Part shown: one piece after another, positions 1 through 8,741 of the stretch
How the letters are laid out: each line of letters opens with the position of its first letter
Position numbering within the stretch: the stretch's first letter is position 1
Origin: Pseudomonadota bacterium
GTDB taxonomy: Bacteria > Pseudomonadota > Alphaproteobacteria > Acetobacterales > Acetobacteraceae
Reading direction: 5' to 3'
Assembly (NCBI GenBank): GCA_021805665.1
Contig: JAJZEV010000156.1
Location: forward strand, 1 to 40,248
DNA: 40,248 nt
Translations under genes and position numbers: made by a program
Notes under the pieces: model-generated
The model's database searches: none
What the model saw: only the letters and a program-made list of their open reading frames with translations
Told to the model about the DNA's origin: nothing

Positions 1-1
1 G

Positions 2-103
2 AACATCGATGCCGGCCGGGTGACGCATCCGGCCGTCGCCCTGGCGCTTGGCCTGCCGCACACGCCGTTGCGGGATGTGCTGATGCCGGGCGTCGTGGTT
101 TAG
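2..103 (+). CDS. Alanine dehydrogenase-like protein, C-terminal fragment
   Basis: Only the last 33 codons are inside the window, reading NIDAGRVTHPAVALALGLP and ending at TAG. The pattern of a G-x-V-T-x-x-A-V-A-x-A-L-G-L-P segment a few residues before the C-terminus is what I know from alanine dehydrogenases (NAD-dependent interconversion of alanine and pyruvate). The rest of the gene lies to the left, so the Rossmann domain and catalytic residues cannot be checked. A hairpin directly after the stop suggests that transcription ends here and that the following glycan genes are a separate unit. The assignment rests on a short segment and is tentative. Confidence 0.55.
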   Translation, partial: NIDAGRVTHPAVALALGLPHTPLRDVLMPGVVV

Positions 104-104
104 G

Positions 105-127
105 CCGCCGGGTATCCAACCCGGCGG
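105..127 (+). terminator. Hairpin terminator after the alanine dehydrogenase-like gene
   Basis: A perfect 9-bp stem (CCGCCGGGT / ACCCGGCGG) with a 5-nt loop starts two bases after the stop codon. There is no T-run after it, so intrinsic termination may be weak, but position and symmetry fit a terminator. Confidence 0.5.
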
Positions 128-309
128 GTGGTCGGACGATGTGATCGTTATGATTGCGAATTTGATTCCCGATGCGCGTATTGCCTGGCCTTGTATGGGG
201 CGTCGGCGTGCGGGGAATTGAAAAATGTGGAGTCCTCAACTTTGGATTGCGATTTGTCCCGAAACCCGCCAGTTTTGCAGATGCTCCGCCCTCTCCGAAG
301 TCATTTGGG

Positions 310-375
310 CTCTATAAATCGATACATCAGCGTAAAATATAGCCAATTTATCAAAAATATTTATTTTATTTGTAA
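310..375. promoter_or_regulatory. A+T-rich segment upstream of the glycan cluster
   Basis: The gap between the first stop and the start at 469 has no convincing gene; the 108-aa ORF on the track does not look like protein. Within it, about 65 bases are strikingly A+T rich (taaaatatagccaattta, aaaatatttattttattt) in an otherwise GC-rich genome. Such a segment upstream of an accessory cluster usually holds the promoter and may bind nucleoid proteins. I cannot pick a confident -35/-10 pair. Confidence 0.3.
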
Positions 376-468
376 CGCGAGATTTTTTGGAGATTTTCGC
401 CTGGATGTTCTGGATCAAAGCAGGCAATTGCGTTATGAGTTGTCGCAGATGTGAACGGGGAACATTCA

Positions 469-1563
469 GTGACGGTTATACGCGGGTCTCTTGATGTCGT
501 CTCTACTCTTGGTGCGATGGGGTGGGCGTTCACGGCCGATGTCAGACAAAAATTGACGATCCAGGCAATGCTCAACCATGCCATCGTGGGTGAGGCCATT
601 GCTGACATCCATCGCGCCGATCTGGCCGCTGTTGGCATGGGCGATGGTAATTGTGGATTCAAGATTGATTTTTATCAGGAAATTGATCCGCTGTATCTGC
701 CGTTTATTGTGGTCAAGATCAGCGGTGGCGATGTCGAACTGCCACGGGCCTCGTTGTCGGGCTATGCTGACTATTTCACCGCATTATACCAGAAATTTCC
801 GGTCACAGCGCGCCATCGCAGCGTGTTTGGCGGACTTTGGACGGATCGAATCGATGCCTTGCCGATGATGAGGGATCGTATCGACATTGGTGTCCTCGAT
901 TCCGCCCAAATTCCGGCATTGTCGGCCTTCATCCAGTCTGGATACGCTATCGTCGATGCTGGCCCGGTTCGGGTGTCCGCCGCGAAATCCGAAGCAGCCG
1001 CCAAACGCAACGCCAGTATGCCCGGACGCGTGAAAACCCCCGACCTGACCGAAGCTGTAGGCGGATTGCTGCGATCCGGCCCTGTGCTGGACCTGCTGAA
1101 GCCGATCCTGGAAGGGCTGCCAATCGCGCTCAGCAGCCATGTCATCGAAGGGAGCGACGAAGGCTTTCGTCAGCCCAGCGCCATGGAAGCTCTCCGTTCC
1201 CCCGGGGAGTGCGTCAGTATAGTCGTTTCGCTGGACGACAAGCCATTCGAACTGGACATCGTGCGGGACAGCCACCTGTTCTCCGAATTCTCCGCCCAGT
1301 CCCAATCGCGCTGGACACATCCGTCGAGCGCGGTGGCAATCGACGTCGCCCTGAAAGAGAGCGGCCTTGTCGATCGTCATACGGTGTCGCCTGGCAGCGC
1401 CGCGATCGTTGGACCAGGGCTGATCCACCGCGTGCGCACCGAACCGGAAACGATGGCCGTCCGTGTGCATTGCATACCGTCACGGGTCGCTCCTCTCGAT
1501 CGAATACTGGATGGCGCGTTGAAAGAAACCCAGTTGGAATCCGGCGCTCGGGTATGGAGATGA
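469..1563 (+). CDS. Glycan-cluster protein with conserved N-terminal beta-rich domain, function unknown
   Basis: This is a 364-aa soluble protein of unknown function. Its first ~100 residues follow a pattern (GWAF, then LNxxxVGEAxADxxRxDLAxxGxGDGxxGF) that I recognise from proteins and glycosyltransferase fusions in alphaproteobacterial polysaccharide clusters. The remainder has no motif I can name; the last ~120 residues could form a small beta fold. I chose GTG at 469 because GGGGAA lies 6 nt upstream; the track start, GTG at 451, has no such site. It is followed after 38 bp by the large glycosyltransferase on the same strand and is probably co-transcribed with it. There is no signal peptide or membrane segment. 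A role in recognising or modifying surface glycan is inferred from the domain and location only. Confidence 0.7.
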   Translation: MTVIRGSLDVVSTLGAMGWAFTADVRQKLTIQAMLNHAIVGEAIADIHRADLAAVGMGDGNCGFKIDFYQEIDPLYLPFIVVKISGGDVELPRASLSGYADYFTALYQKFPVTARHRSVFGGLWTDRIDALPMMRDRIDIGVLDSAQIPALSAFIQSGYAIVDAGPVRVSAAKSEAAAKRNASMPGRVKTPDLTEAVGGLLRSGPVLDLLKPILEGLPIALSSHVIEGSDEGFRQPSAMEALRSPGECVSIVVSLDDKPFELDIVRDSHLFSEFSAQSQSRWTHPSSAVAIDVALKESGLVDRHTVSPGSAAIVGPGLIHRVRTEPETMAVRVHCIPSRVAPLDRILDGALKETQLESGARVWR

Positions 1564-1601
1564 CCCGCTGCAAAACCCGCCGATAGAGCCGGTTATCTAT
1601 C

Positions 1602-4199
1602 ATGGCGGATTACTCGGAATCTGTGGTCAGGGAAGCATTTTCATCCGCATTCGTGGATGAAGTGCTTTTCGCCGAACGCGTGGGCGGCAGCAAAACCGAC
1701 CCGGTGGCCATTCTGCGCTACCTCAGCCTGCCGCTGGCCCAGCGTCCCGAGCTTTCGCTGTTTTTCGAGTCTGCGTTTTATCGGCGGCGCTACCCCGATA
1801 TGGCAGCCGTCGATATCGATCCATTAGTGCATTTCGTCCTGTGGGGCGTCAGCGAGATGCGGATGCCCCACCCGCTGATCGACATCCAGCACATGGTGGC
1901 GACCAACCCCGATGTGCTGCCCGCCCCCCCGACGGCCGATGCCTTGCATGATGTGCTGTCCCGCGACCTCGCCGACCCCGGGCCGCTGTTTTCACGCCCA
2001 TTCTATCGACGCCAACTCGACGAGGCCGATCAGGTCCGCGGCGGTCTGCTGCGTCATTTTCTAAGTGTCGGGCTGTTGCGCGGTCTGAAGCCCAGTCCGG
2101 GTTTCGACCCCATCGCCTGCTTCCGCCGGGCGGAGAACAAGACGCACGACATCCGCTCTGGCCTGAGTGAATTCGTCCTGTCGTCCGGCACCTTGCGGGA
2201 TGCGTTGGACGCTCCTCCGAACGAAGACCAGGCCAATGCGCTGTCCCGAGTCAAAGCGGAAGCGGACCAGGTGTTCCGCAAGCGGAACCCGATCCGTTTC
2301 AATCTCGACGGCCCGCCCGCCGTCAGCGTCATCATGGTGGTGCGTGACAATTTCTTCCGCACCCTGAAGACCCTCGCCTCGCTCCGTGCGAATTATGGCG
2401 GCCCCATCGAATTGATCCTGATCGATGCCGGCTCCTCCGACGAAACGCGGCAACTGGACCAGTACGTCACCGGCGCCTGCCGCCTGCGGTTTGAAACCGA
2501 TATCGGCGTCGTCCCCGGCTGCAACGCAGGGATGGAGATCGCCTCCGCCGACACGGTGCTGTTTCTCGGCAACGACATGGAACTCGCGGACGGCGCGATC
2601 GAGGCCGCGCTCCGGCGTCTGCTGTCATCCCCGCGGATCGGGGCGGTCGGCGGCAAGGTGATCCGATCCGATGGCACCCTGCGGGAAGCCGGGCGCATCA
2701 TCTGGCAGGACGGCTGGACGTCCGGCTATCAGGACAATCAATCGCCGCTGCTGCCAGAGGCTAATTTCGTCCGCGATGTGGATTATTGTTCCGCCGATTT
2801 CCTGATCGCCCACCGATCGGTGCTGCGCGATGTCCACGGCTTCGACCTTGCCCTGGCGAAGGGCGGCTTCCATGACGCCGATCTGTGCGTTCGCCTCCGC
2901 GACGCGGGCTATCGCATCGTCTATGATCCCATGGTCGCCGCTTACCACCAAAGCGACCGAACCCCGGACTATGCCGCCACCGCCCATCAGGTCTTCGTCG
3001 GAAAGCATCGCGGCAAGCTGCGCCCCGCAAGCGACTCCGACCCCCGATCCCGCCTGTTCGCCCGATCCGCCGGTCAGCCGCCGCGGCGCGTCCTGTTCAT
3101 CGAGAACCGCCTGCCGTTGCGCCGCCTGGGTTCAGGCTACGTCCGGTCCAACGACATCATCCGCGTGATGGCGGAGCTTGGATATCAGGTCGGCGTCTAT
3201 CCCATCCATCGCAACGACCAGAACCTGGCCGCGGTGTACGGAGATTTCCCCGACACGGTGGAGGTTTTCCACGACCGCGGCCAAGCCGGCCTGGAAGCGT
3301 TCCTGCAAGCCAGATCCGGCTACTACGACACCATCTGGGTCGCTCGGAATCACAACCTGGATATCGTCCGCCCGATACTGGAACAATGCGGCGCCGATGT
3401 GCCCAACAGCCTGCGCGTGGTGCTGGACACCGAAGCGATCGTGGCCAACCGGGACGCGCAGATTCACGCCGCCGGCGATCGGTCCGAACCGTTCCGTCTG
3501 CATCGGGCGGTGCGGTCCGAGTTACGGAACGCGCCATACTGTCAGACCGTGCTGGCCGTCACCGAACACGAAGCCGCCCAGCTGCGCGCCCTGGGTTTGC
3601 CGGATGTGCGGGTGTTGGGGCATGTGCGGCCCCTGGCGCTGACAACCCGGGACTGGGCCCAGCGCGCTGGCATGCTGTTCGTCGGCGCGATCCACGGGAC
3701 CGACTCGCCCAACTACGACTCCCTGTGCTGGTTCGTCGATGCCGTCCTGCCGCTGATCGAGCGGGCGCTGGGGTATGAGACGCGACTGACCATCGCCGGG
3801 TTTACCTCCGGCGGTGCCGATCTGTCCCGCTTCGCCGACCACCCCCGCATTACGTTGCGCGGGGAGGTGGCCGACCTTACCCCCCTGTATAATGCCAACC
3901 GTGTGTTCGTGGCCCCAACCCGGTTCGCCGCCGGACTGCCCTATAAAGTGCATGATGCAGCTTCGTTCGGCCTGCCCGTGGTCGCGACCGAGGTTCTGCG
4001 CCGCCAGTTGGGCTGGCAGAATGGACAGACCCTGCTGACCGCGAGCGTGAGCGATCCCGAGCAGTTCGCGGCGCATGTGGTGGCGCTGTACCGGGACCAG
4101 GCGTTGTGGAACGATATCCGCGCCGCCGCAGCGGAGCAGGTGCGGATTGAATGTGGGCGTGGCGCGTTTGGCCGCGTTGTGGCGGGGGTTCTGGGGTAG
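1602..4199 (+). CDS. Two-domain glycosyltransferase (GT2 + GT4-like)
   Basis: An 865-aa cytoplasmic enzyme expected to add two sugars during surface-glycan assembly. Residues ~1-220 carry repeated FYRRxYPDM...PLxHFxxxG units often placed before glycosyltransferase domains in this group. Residues ~240-450 form a GT-A family 2 domain (VSVIMVVRDN, then LILIDAGSSDET, the FLGNDMEL metal-site region and a later GGFHDADLCVRLRDAGY block). Residues ~495-865 form a GT-B domain like family 4: RRVLFIENRLP with GSGYVRSNDII at its start, and a nucleotide-sugar-site segment AAGLPYKVHDAASFGLPVVAT near the end. Acceptor and donor sugars cannot be read from sequence. A decayed copy of its last ~170 codons lies just downstream, so this locus has undergone duplication. 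The ribosome site before ATG 1602 is weak, which suggests coupling to the gene upstream. Confidence 0.9.
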   Translation: MADYSESVVREAFSSAFVDEVLFAERVGGSKTDPVAILRYLSLPLAQRPELSLFFESAFYRRRYPDMAAVDIDPLVHFVLWGVSEMRMPHPLIDIQHMVATNPDVLPAPPTADALHDVLSRDLADPGPLFSRPFYRRQLDEADQVRGGLLRHFLSVGLLRGLKPSPGFDPIACFRRAENKTHDIRSGLSEFVLSSGTLRDALDAPPNEDQANALSRVKAEADQVFRKRNPIRFNLDGPPAVSVIMVVRDNFFRTLKTLASLRANYGGPIELILIDAGSSDETRQLDQYVTGACRLRFETDIGVVPGCNAGMEIASADTVLFLGNDMELADGAIEAALRRLLSSPRIGAVGGKVIRSDGTLREAGRIIWQDGWTSGYQDNQSPLLPEANFVRDVDYCSADFLIAHRSVLRDVHGFDLALAKGGFHDADLCVRLRDAGYRIVYDPMVAAYHQSDRTPDYAATAHQVFVGKHRGKLRPASDSDPRSRLFARSAGQPPRRVLFIENRLPLRRLGSGYVRSNDIIRVMAELGYQVGVYPIHRNDQNLAAVYGDFPDTVEVFHDRGQAGLEAFLQARSGYYDTIWVARNHNLDIVRPILEQCGADVPNSLRVVLDTEAIVANRDAQIHAAGDRSEPFRLHRAVRSELRNAPYCQTVLAVTEHEAAQLRALGLPDVRVLGHVRPLALTTRDWAQRAGMLFVGAIHGTDSPNYDSLCWFVDAVLPLIERALGYETRLTIAGFTSGGADLSRFADHPRITLRGEVADLTPLYNANRVFVAPTRFAAGLPYKVHDAASFGLPVVATEVLRRQLGWQNGQTLLTASVSDPEQFAAHVVALYRDQALWNDIRAAAAEQVRIECGRGAFGRVVAGVLG

Positions 4200-4441
4200 G
4201 GACGTGGGCGGGCGTTTGACTTTGACCGAAGCGTGAAAGCCTATTATTGCTGTAGCATGACCAAGGCTTCAGAAGCCGGTTGGGACCTGAGGTGCTGTCG
4301 AGGCCAATCAGCCTTTGCCCGTCGGACGGATGCCCGCGAACCCGCAGCAATTTTCTTATCTGGGTTTGCCCGAGGGAGGGTGCAGGGGCACCTGGTGTCG
4401 CCGCCGCGTGACTCGCGGTATCGCGATGGCATAATGTCGGT
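4200..4441. other. Gene-free spacer between glycosyltransferase and its decayed copy
   Basis: I see no credible gene here; the 83-aa plus-strand ORF and its minus-strand counterparts are Cys/Arg-rich and look non-coding. A possible promoter (TTGACC, 17-nt spacer, TATTGC at 4222-4250) is present but unsupported by a gene start close downstream. This may be unrecognisable remains of the duplicated unit. Confidence 0.4.
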
Positions 4442-4860
4442 GGGCACGAGGCACGGGATGGACCGCCCAACTACGACATCCTAAGCTGGTTCGCCGATGC
4501 CGTGCTACCGCTGGTTGAGGAGCGAGTGGGGTATGAGATGTGGCTGAGCATTGCCTGATGTACCGATGAAGGGGCCGATCTGACCCCGCTGTATAAGGTG
4601 CATCGAGTCTTTGTGGCCCGGATCGGTTCGCCGCCGGGATGCCGCATAAGGTGAATGAGGCAGCGTCGGAAGCGGTTCGGTCGTCGCGACCGCGCCGCGG
4701 CACGGGAAGTTGGAGGGGAGAGAAGGGGCGGGATACGCTGGCTATCGACGTAACGGGCCACGGGCGTTTCGTGGCGCATGTGGTGGCGATCTACCCGGGG
4801 ACCAGGCGCTGTGGATGGAGATACGGGCCGGGGCGACCGCGCGGGTAGCTTTAGTAATCC
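4442..4860 (+). pseudogene. Decayed partial duplicate of the upstream glycosyltransferase 3' end
   Basis: Stretches match the 3' part of the 1602-4199 gene in the same order and orientation. The region around 4465-4545 matches 3700-3800 (CCCAACTACGAC; TGGTTCGYCGATGCCGT; GGGGTATGAGA). The region 4575-4700 matches 3880-3995 (CCCCTGTATAA-like, GGTTCGCCGCCGG, TCGCGACCG). The region 4775-4830 matches 4070-4125 (GGCGCATGTGGTGGCG, GGGACCAGGCG). Deletions, frameshifts and a stop (..GCATTGCCTGATG) break the frame, so no intact protein is made. It looks like an old tandem duplication that lost most of its 5' part. The ORFs on the track in this interval are by-products. Confidence 0.85.
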
Positions 4861-5025
4861 AGGTGCGACGTCATCATACGCGGTGTAGATAAATTGCGAG
4901 CCCGTTTTTGATGTGAGCGTGTTCGCGAAGAAGTCATCGGCGGGCGTCAAAATATTTGACCCAAGAATTCGCGAGATAGATAATGGGATGCTGTAACAAT
5001 GATCTGGTCGAGTGGGCGATAACGA

Positions 5026-5766
5026 ATGCCGAATGAAAAATTAACTCTCGTCGATGTGGGTGGTGCCGGCGGGATTCAAGCAAAGTGGCTTCCATACTCT
5101 GATCGGATAGCCCCAGTTGTTTTTGAGCCCAACCCATCGGAAGCCGTGAAGCTTCGCGAAACCCTCGTCAATGCGTTTCCGGACGGTATTGTGATCCAGA
5201 GCGCGCTAGCGCACGTTCGCGGGAATCATAAACTGAACATTGCCCGATGGTGGGGTTGTAGCTCTCTCTTGGAGCCCGATATGACTGTTCTTTCGAACTA
5301 CAGGATCGGTGGGGCGTTCGAAGTCATTGGAACCGAAAGCATCGAAAGTATTAGATACGATGAACTTTTTTCAGAGAAGGTGGTTCCCGCCCCGGACGCA
5401 ATAAAAATAGACGTTCAAGGGTTCGAGTACGAAGTTCTATTGGGTTTCGGGGGTCTATTGCAAAATTGCATTGGAATCGAATTAGAAACACATTTTTATC
5501 CAATTTATAAAGGCCAAAAAATTCTGGCGGATATAGTATCATTTCTCGCCGGCTTCGGATTTGTTCTTAGGAAAGTTGGGCCTGTACCAAGCTTCGATGG
5601 AAACGTCGTGGAGGCCGATGTTTGGTTTACAAAGGATATATCTCATTGGAGAGATTTCGACCCCGCACAAAAAGACAAATTTAGTCTTCTGTCGAACGTA
5701 TGGGATGTCATTGATTACAAACGCATCGACCCGCACAAGCCCCATAACGAAATTGATCCGGCCTGA
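5026..5766 (+). CDS. FkbM-family methyltransferase
   Basis: A 246-aa predicted SAM-dependent O-methyltransferase of the FkbM type. It shows the glycine-rich SAM motif near the start (LVDVGGAGGIQAKW, residues ~8-21), the acidic end of the next strand (VVFEPNPSE) and the typical DAIKIDVQGFEYEVLLGF block at ~125-145, where FkbM proteins have the conserved D-x-Q/E-G-x-E signature. Family members methylate hydroxyls on sugars or polyketides; in this setting a sugar of the surface glycan is the likely acceptor (inference). Base composition is noticeably richer in A+T than the glycosyltransferase upstream, which points to separate acquisition. The next gene begins 36 bp downstream on the same strand. 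The start codon is ATG; the ribosome site is weak. Confidence 0.9.
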   Translation: MPNEKLTLVDVGGAGGIQAKWLPYSDRIAPVVFEPNPSEAVKLRETLVNAFPDGIVIQSALAHVRGNHKLNIARWWGCSSLLEPDMTVLSNYRIGGAFEVIGTESIESIRYDELFSEKVVPAPDAIKIDVQGFEYEVLLGFGGLLQNCIGIELETHFYPIYKGQKILADIVSFLAGFGFVLRKVGPVPSFDGNVVEADVWFTKDISHWRDFDPAQKDKFSLLSNVWDVIDYKRIDPHKPHNEIDPA

Positions 5767-5802
5767 GGCAGGCTTAATTTATGGATAAGGACGTGTACCG
5801 AC

Positions 5803-7209
5803 GTGAGTAACCAGGCCCCCCGATATGCTGTCCTGTACAAGACCCATTTTTGGGACGCTTTTGCCGACCGGCAATTTCACCGTCTTCTGGAGCGGGTGGG
5901 GCCGGGTGATGTCTTTATCGTAGTCGATGAAACGCAACGGGTCGTCAGCGGTATACCACACGGCCGAGTTATTCGGATGTCCGAAGAAACAGCACGCTGC
6001 GAGGGTTATCGATGCGTCCCGCCGGGAAATGTCTTTTGGTACAACACGGATTACCAACTATACCACTTCGTTGAAAAGTATCCAGATTACGATTATGTTG
6101 TAACGGTAGAATATGATGTATGCTTGAACATTGATATCGAGTTGATCGTCAGGACAATGTCCGACGAGCGTCTCGATTTTGTGGGAGAACCGATTAGAAC
6201 ACCGGCATCACTTTGGAATTGGGCCGAACAAGCCCGCCCGTTCTACAGCGACGACGTAACGATCGAAGGGCGCTTGGTTTGTTTTGCCGCTTTCAGCCGA
6301 GAGTTTGCCTACCAACTAGCGGCAGCCCGTAGGGCACATACGAAGTCCATTCAGGACTTGGAGGCGCCGCACTTGGCAGGCGGGGTCATGCCTTGGCCGA
6401 ACAATGAGGCGTTCGTTGGCGCAGAAATTAACCGTCTCGGTATACGAGCGGCACCCCTCTCTTACTTTGGGGACACTTCGTCTTACGATTGGGCGCCCGC
6501 CCATGTTGAGTTCGAGTTGCCGAACACCGTCGGTTCTATCCTGGTGCATCCCGTCCTGGACGGTCCTCGGTTTTTCCGCTCCGTGAAGAGGTTTGGTTGG
6601 GATTTGCATGATGTTTGGCTTCCGGCGACGTATCTGGGAGGACGGATGGACCAATGCGATCCTTCAGTCGTCGTACCCGCTTTTCTCCAGCAATTTCTTG
6701 CGACAGGCGATACTGATGCGATAGAACAACTTCGGAACTATGCTTTGAATCGGGCGGGCGCGCGAAGTGAGGAATTTTTTAACATCGCCCTTCGCAAACC
6801 GGCGACACAAAGCTCGTCATGCACATGGTCCCGCCATCCGACCTCGTTGGCCCAGGACGCAAGTGGGGCTGTCGACGGGCATGCGACCGGGGCATTTGGA
6901 TTTCATACAAATCTTGAATCGGCACCTTGGTGGTGCGTCGATTTGGAATTGGAATGTCCGGTAAGGGAGATACGAGTTTACAACCGGCTCGATCGTCCAC
7001 AGCGAGCCCGATCCATGATCGTTAATGGATCACTGGACATGCGAATTTGGCGTACCCTATACGATCACCACGACAGTGCTCAATTTGGTGGCGCTGACGG
7101 AAATGCCCTTAGAATCAATTTTGCTGAACCCGTAAAAATGCGTTTCTTGCTGATACACTTGGCCGATTTTGAGATTTTGAATTTGGATCAGGTTGAAGTC
7201 TTTGTGTGA
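5803..7209 (+). CDS. GT-A-like glycosyltransferase fused to a C-terminal discoidin (F5/8 type C) domain
   Basis: A 468-aa protein with two parts. Residues ~1-290 look like a GT-A-fold transferase: YDYVVTVEYDVCLNID carries an acidic cluster in the place of a DxD metal site, followed by LDFVGEP and a later LAGGVMPWPNNEAF segment. Residues ~325-468 match the galactose-binding F5/8 type C fold: NIALRKPATQSS opening, GAVDGH, then PWWCVDLELECPVREIRVYNR and a C-terminal strand ending QVEVFV. Such domains bind carbohydrate, so it may hold the acceptor glycan near the catalytic part (inference). GTG start; AAGGA lies 11 nt upstream, a long spacing. No signal peptide. It is A+T rich like the FkbM gene and probably co-transcribed with it. 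The catalytic family of the N-terminal part is uncertain; the discoidin call is firm. Confidence 0.8.
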   Translation: MSNQAPRYAVLYKTHFWDAFADRQFHRLLERVGPGDVFIVVDETQRVVSGIPHGRVIRMSEETARCEGYRCVPPGNVFWYNTDYQLYHFVEKYPDYDYVVTVEYDVCLNIDIELIVRTMSDERLDFVGEPIRTPASLWNWAEQARPFYSDDVTIEGRLVCFAAFSREFAYQLAAARRAHTKSIQDLEAPHLAGGVMPWPNNEAFVGAEINRLGIRAAPLSYFGDTSSYDWAPAHVEFELPNTVGSILVHPVLDGPRFFRSVKRFGWDLHDVWLPATYLGGRMDQCDPSVVVPAFLQQFLATGDTDAIEQLRNYALNRAGARSEEFFNIALRKPATQSSSCTWSRHPTSLAQDASGAVDGHATGAFGFHTNLESAPWWCVDLELECPVREIRVYNRLDRPQRARSMIVNGSLDMRIWRTLYDHHDSAQFGGADGNALRINFAEPVKMRFLLIHLADFEILNLDQVEVFV

Positions 7210-7274
7210 GTAAAAGGCACGTGCCAGAATTTCAGCCGCGAAAACCAATTAAAACGAATTTAGGGACGCATGCA

Positions 7275-8741
7275 TCAGTGATTACCAGATAAGTATACAG
7301 CCCTCCGACAAATGGATATCCATCCCTCGAAGTCAATTTCTTCGTTTCTTGCCTCCAAGGATAATCTATCGATATACCCGACAAATAGGTTCTTGTGCCA
7401 CGTCTCTACGAAACCATTAGGTCGAGCACCCTGCGTCAGACGAACGCATAGCAGTGTAGCATTACCGAAACGAGCGATCGCCTCAAATAGTCTGCGAATT
7501 TGCTCGTCTTGAAAATTTCCATCGCGCGGCTTGTAGACAAATATCTTGAATGGATCTAGCAAATCATGCACTAAGCGATCCCGCAGATAAGTGAGCCGAC
7601 GGCACTGGCTGCGGAATAATGACTCGAAGTCGCGTTGGCCTTCCTTGATAAACGTATGCATCGTCAGGAATTGCCTCGTGTCGCTGAGGACGTATTCATC
7701 GCCCGGACGGCAGGTCATCTCAGTAAATTGCGGATCACCGACACCAACAAAATTCTCATCAAGCGCCTGAATCAAATGATCGACTTGGACTCCGCTCCAC
7801 CGATACAAGCTGATAGGCTCAGCTCCGAAGTTACGTTGCACCAGACCGAATTCACAATTGTCTCCAAGGCCTTCAAATCTCATCAGCAGTTCGGCATCTT
7901 CGTTGGGAACGGAAGAGCCCAAAGACGACGCTGAAGCGTAAGGGGAAGAGGCGTTCAAATATTGATCATCTACGTGCGCCAATTGCATGTGCCACATGAC
8001 CTGAGCAGCGCCAGCAACGATCTCCTTGTCCTCCGGATAAGCTTGATTGGCCAGCGCCCATCTCTCTGATGCTTCCTGCCATGCGAGGCGCTCGGTGGCC
8101 TCTCGGGCATGGGTAACAAGTACTTCGCGCTCTGTCGGAAAACGGTTTACCGCCTCACCTAGGGTGCAGCGAGCAAGCTCCAACTGTCCGGCCCGTGCGA
8201 AAGCCTCGTATCCAGCCGTATAGCCCTGGAAGGTATCTGGAAATCTATATCTAAATATGGTCCAGCGATCCGCGGCTGATTGCCAATCACCAACGTCGGA
8301 TGCGTACGATGCGAAGTATAGTGCAATATCTTTTCGAGCTGGGAAGCGCTCGACAGCATCGGCTAGAAGCGCTTCCGCTTCCTGTTGCGCGCCCATTTCT
8401 CTAGCAGCTTCCGCGCCGCGCAAATATGCGTCCGGTTCTTCCGGGAACCGAGCGCGAATTTCAGCGAACTCCTGACGTGACAGTGCCCAATCGCGGCGAA
8501 CAAAGCTTATCAGGGCCGCCTCGATCCAGAGGCGTGGGTAGTCTGGCAAAGCTAGCAGAAATTCCTTAGATTTTTTTGTCGCCTCGTCCAAACGTCCTGA
8601 TTCACGTAGCGCCACTATCCACAATGCACGTTCTTCGGTTACGTCGGCGCCAGCAGATTCAAGGTCTTCCAGCAAGCGGAGCGCGTCGTCCCACCTTCTT
8701 TGATTTATAAGGAGCATTACGTCCGGTCGATTATTAGCCAA
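7275..8741 (-). CDS. TPR protein with C-terminal DUF1796-like (papain-like peptidase) domain
   Basis: A 488-aa cytoplasmic protein. Residues ~1-265 are tandem TPR-like helical repeats (W-x-x-A-L/xxR-x-PE patterns such as FPARKDIALYFASYA, YRFPDTFQGYTAGYEAFARAG). Residues ~280-485 carry LMRFEGLGDNCEFGLVQR followed by GAEPISLYRW, a signature I know from DUF1796-type putative papain-like cysteine peptidases in polysaccharide loci; the Cys in NCEFG and a later His would be candidate active-site residues. Start is TTG at 8741, well supported by GGAGGAG 6 nt upstream. The start overlaps the end of the preceding TPR gene by 8 bp, so the two are an operon and likely translationally coupled. Function is unproven; protein-protein scaffolding of the glycan machinery is a guess. 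Confidence 0.8.
   Translation of the reverse strand: MANNRPDVMLLINQRRWDDALRLLEDLESAGADVTEERALWIVALRESGRLDEATKKSKEFLLALPDYPRLWIEAALISFVRRDWALSRQEFAEIRARFPEEPDAYLRGAEAAREMGAQQEAEALLADAVERFPARKDIALYFASYASDVGDWQSAADRWTIFRYRFPDTFQGYTAGYEAFARAGQLELARCTLGEAVNRFPTEREVLVTHAREATERLAWQEASERWALANQAYPEDKEIVAGAAQVMWHMQLAHVDDQYLNASSPYASASSLGSSVPNEDAELLMRFEGLGDNCEFGLVQRNFGAEPISLYRWSGVQVDHLIQALDENFVGVGDPQFTEMTCRPGDEYVLSDTRQFLTMHTFIKEGQRDFESLFRSQCRRLTYLRDRLVHDLLDPFKIFVYKPRDGNFQDEQIRRLFEAIARFGNATLLCVRLTQGARPNGFVETWHKNLFVGYIDRLSLEARNEEIDFEGWISICRRAVYLSGNH

Noticed and set aside
4222-4250. TTGACC-N17-TATTGC as a promoter
   Set aside because: No gene starts within several hundred bases except decayed sequence; kept only as a note in the spacer entry.
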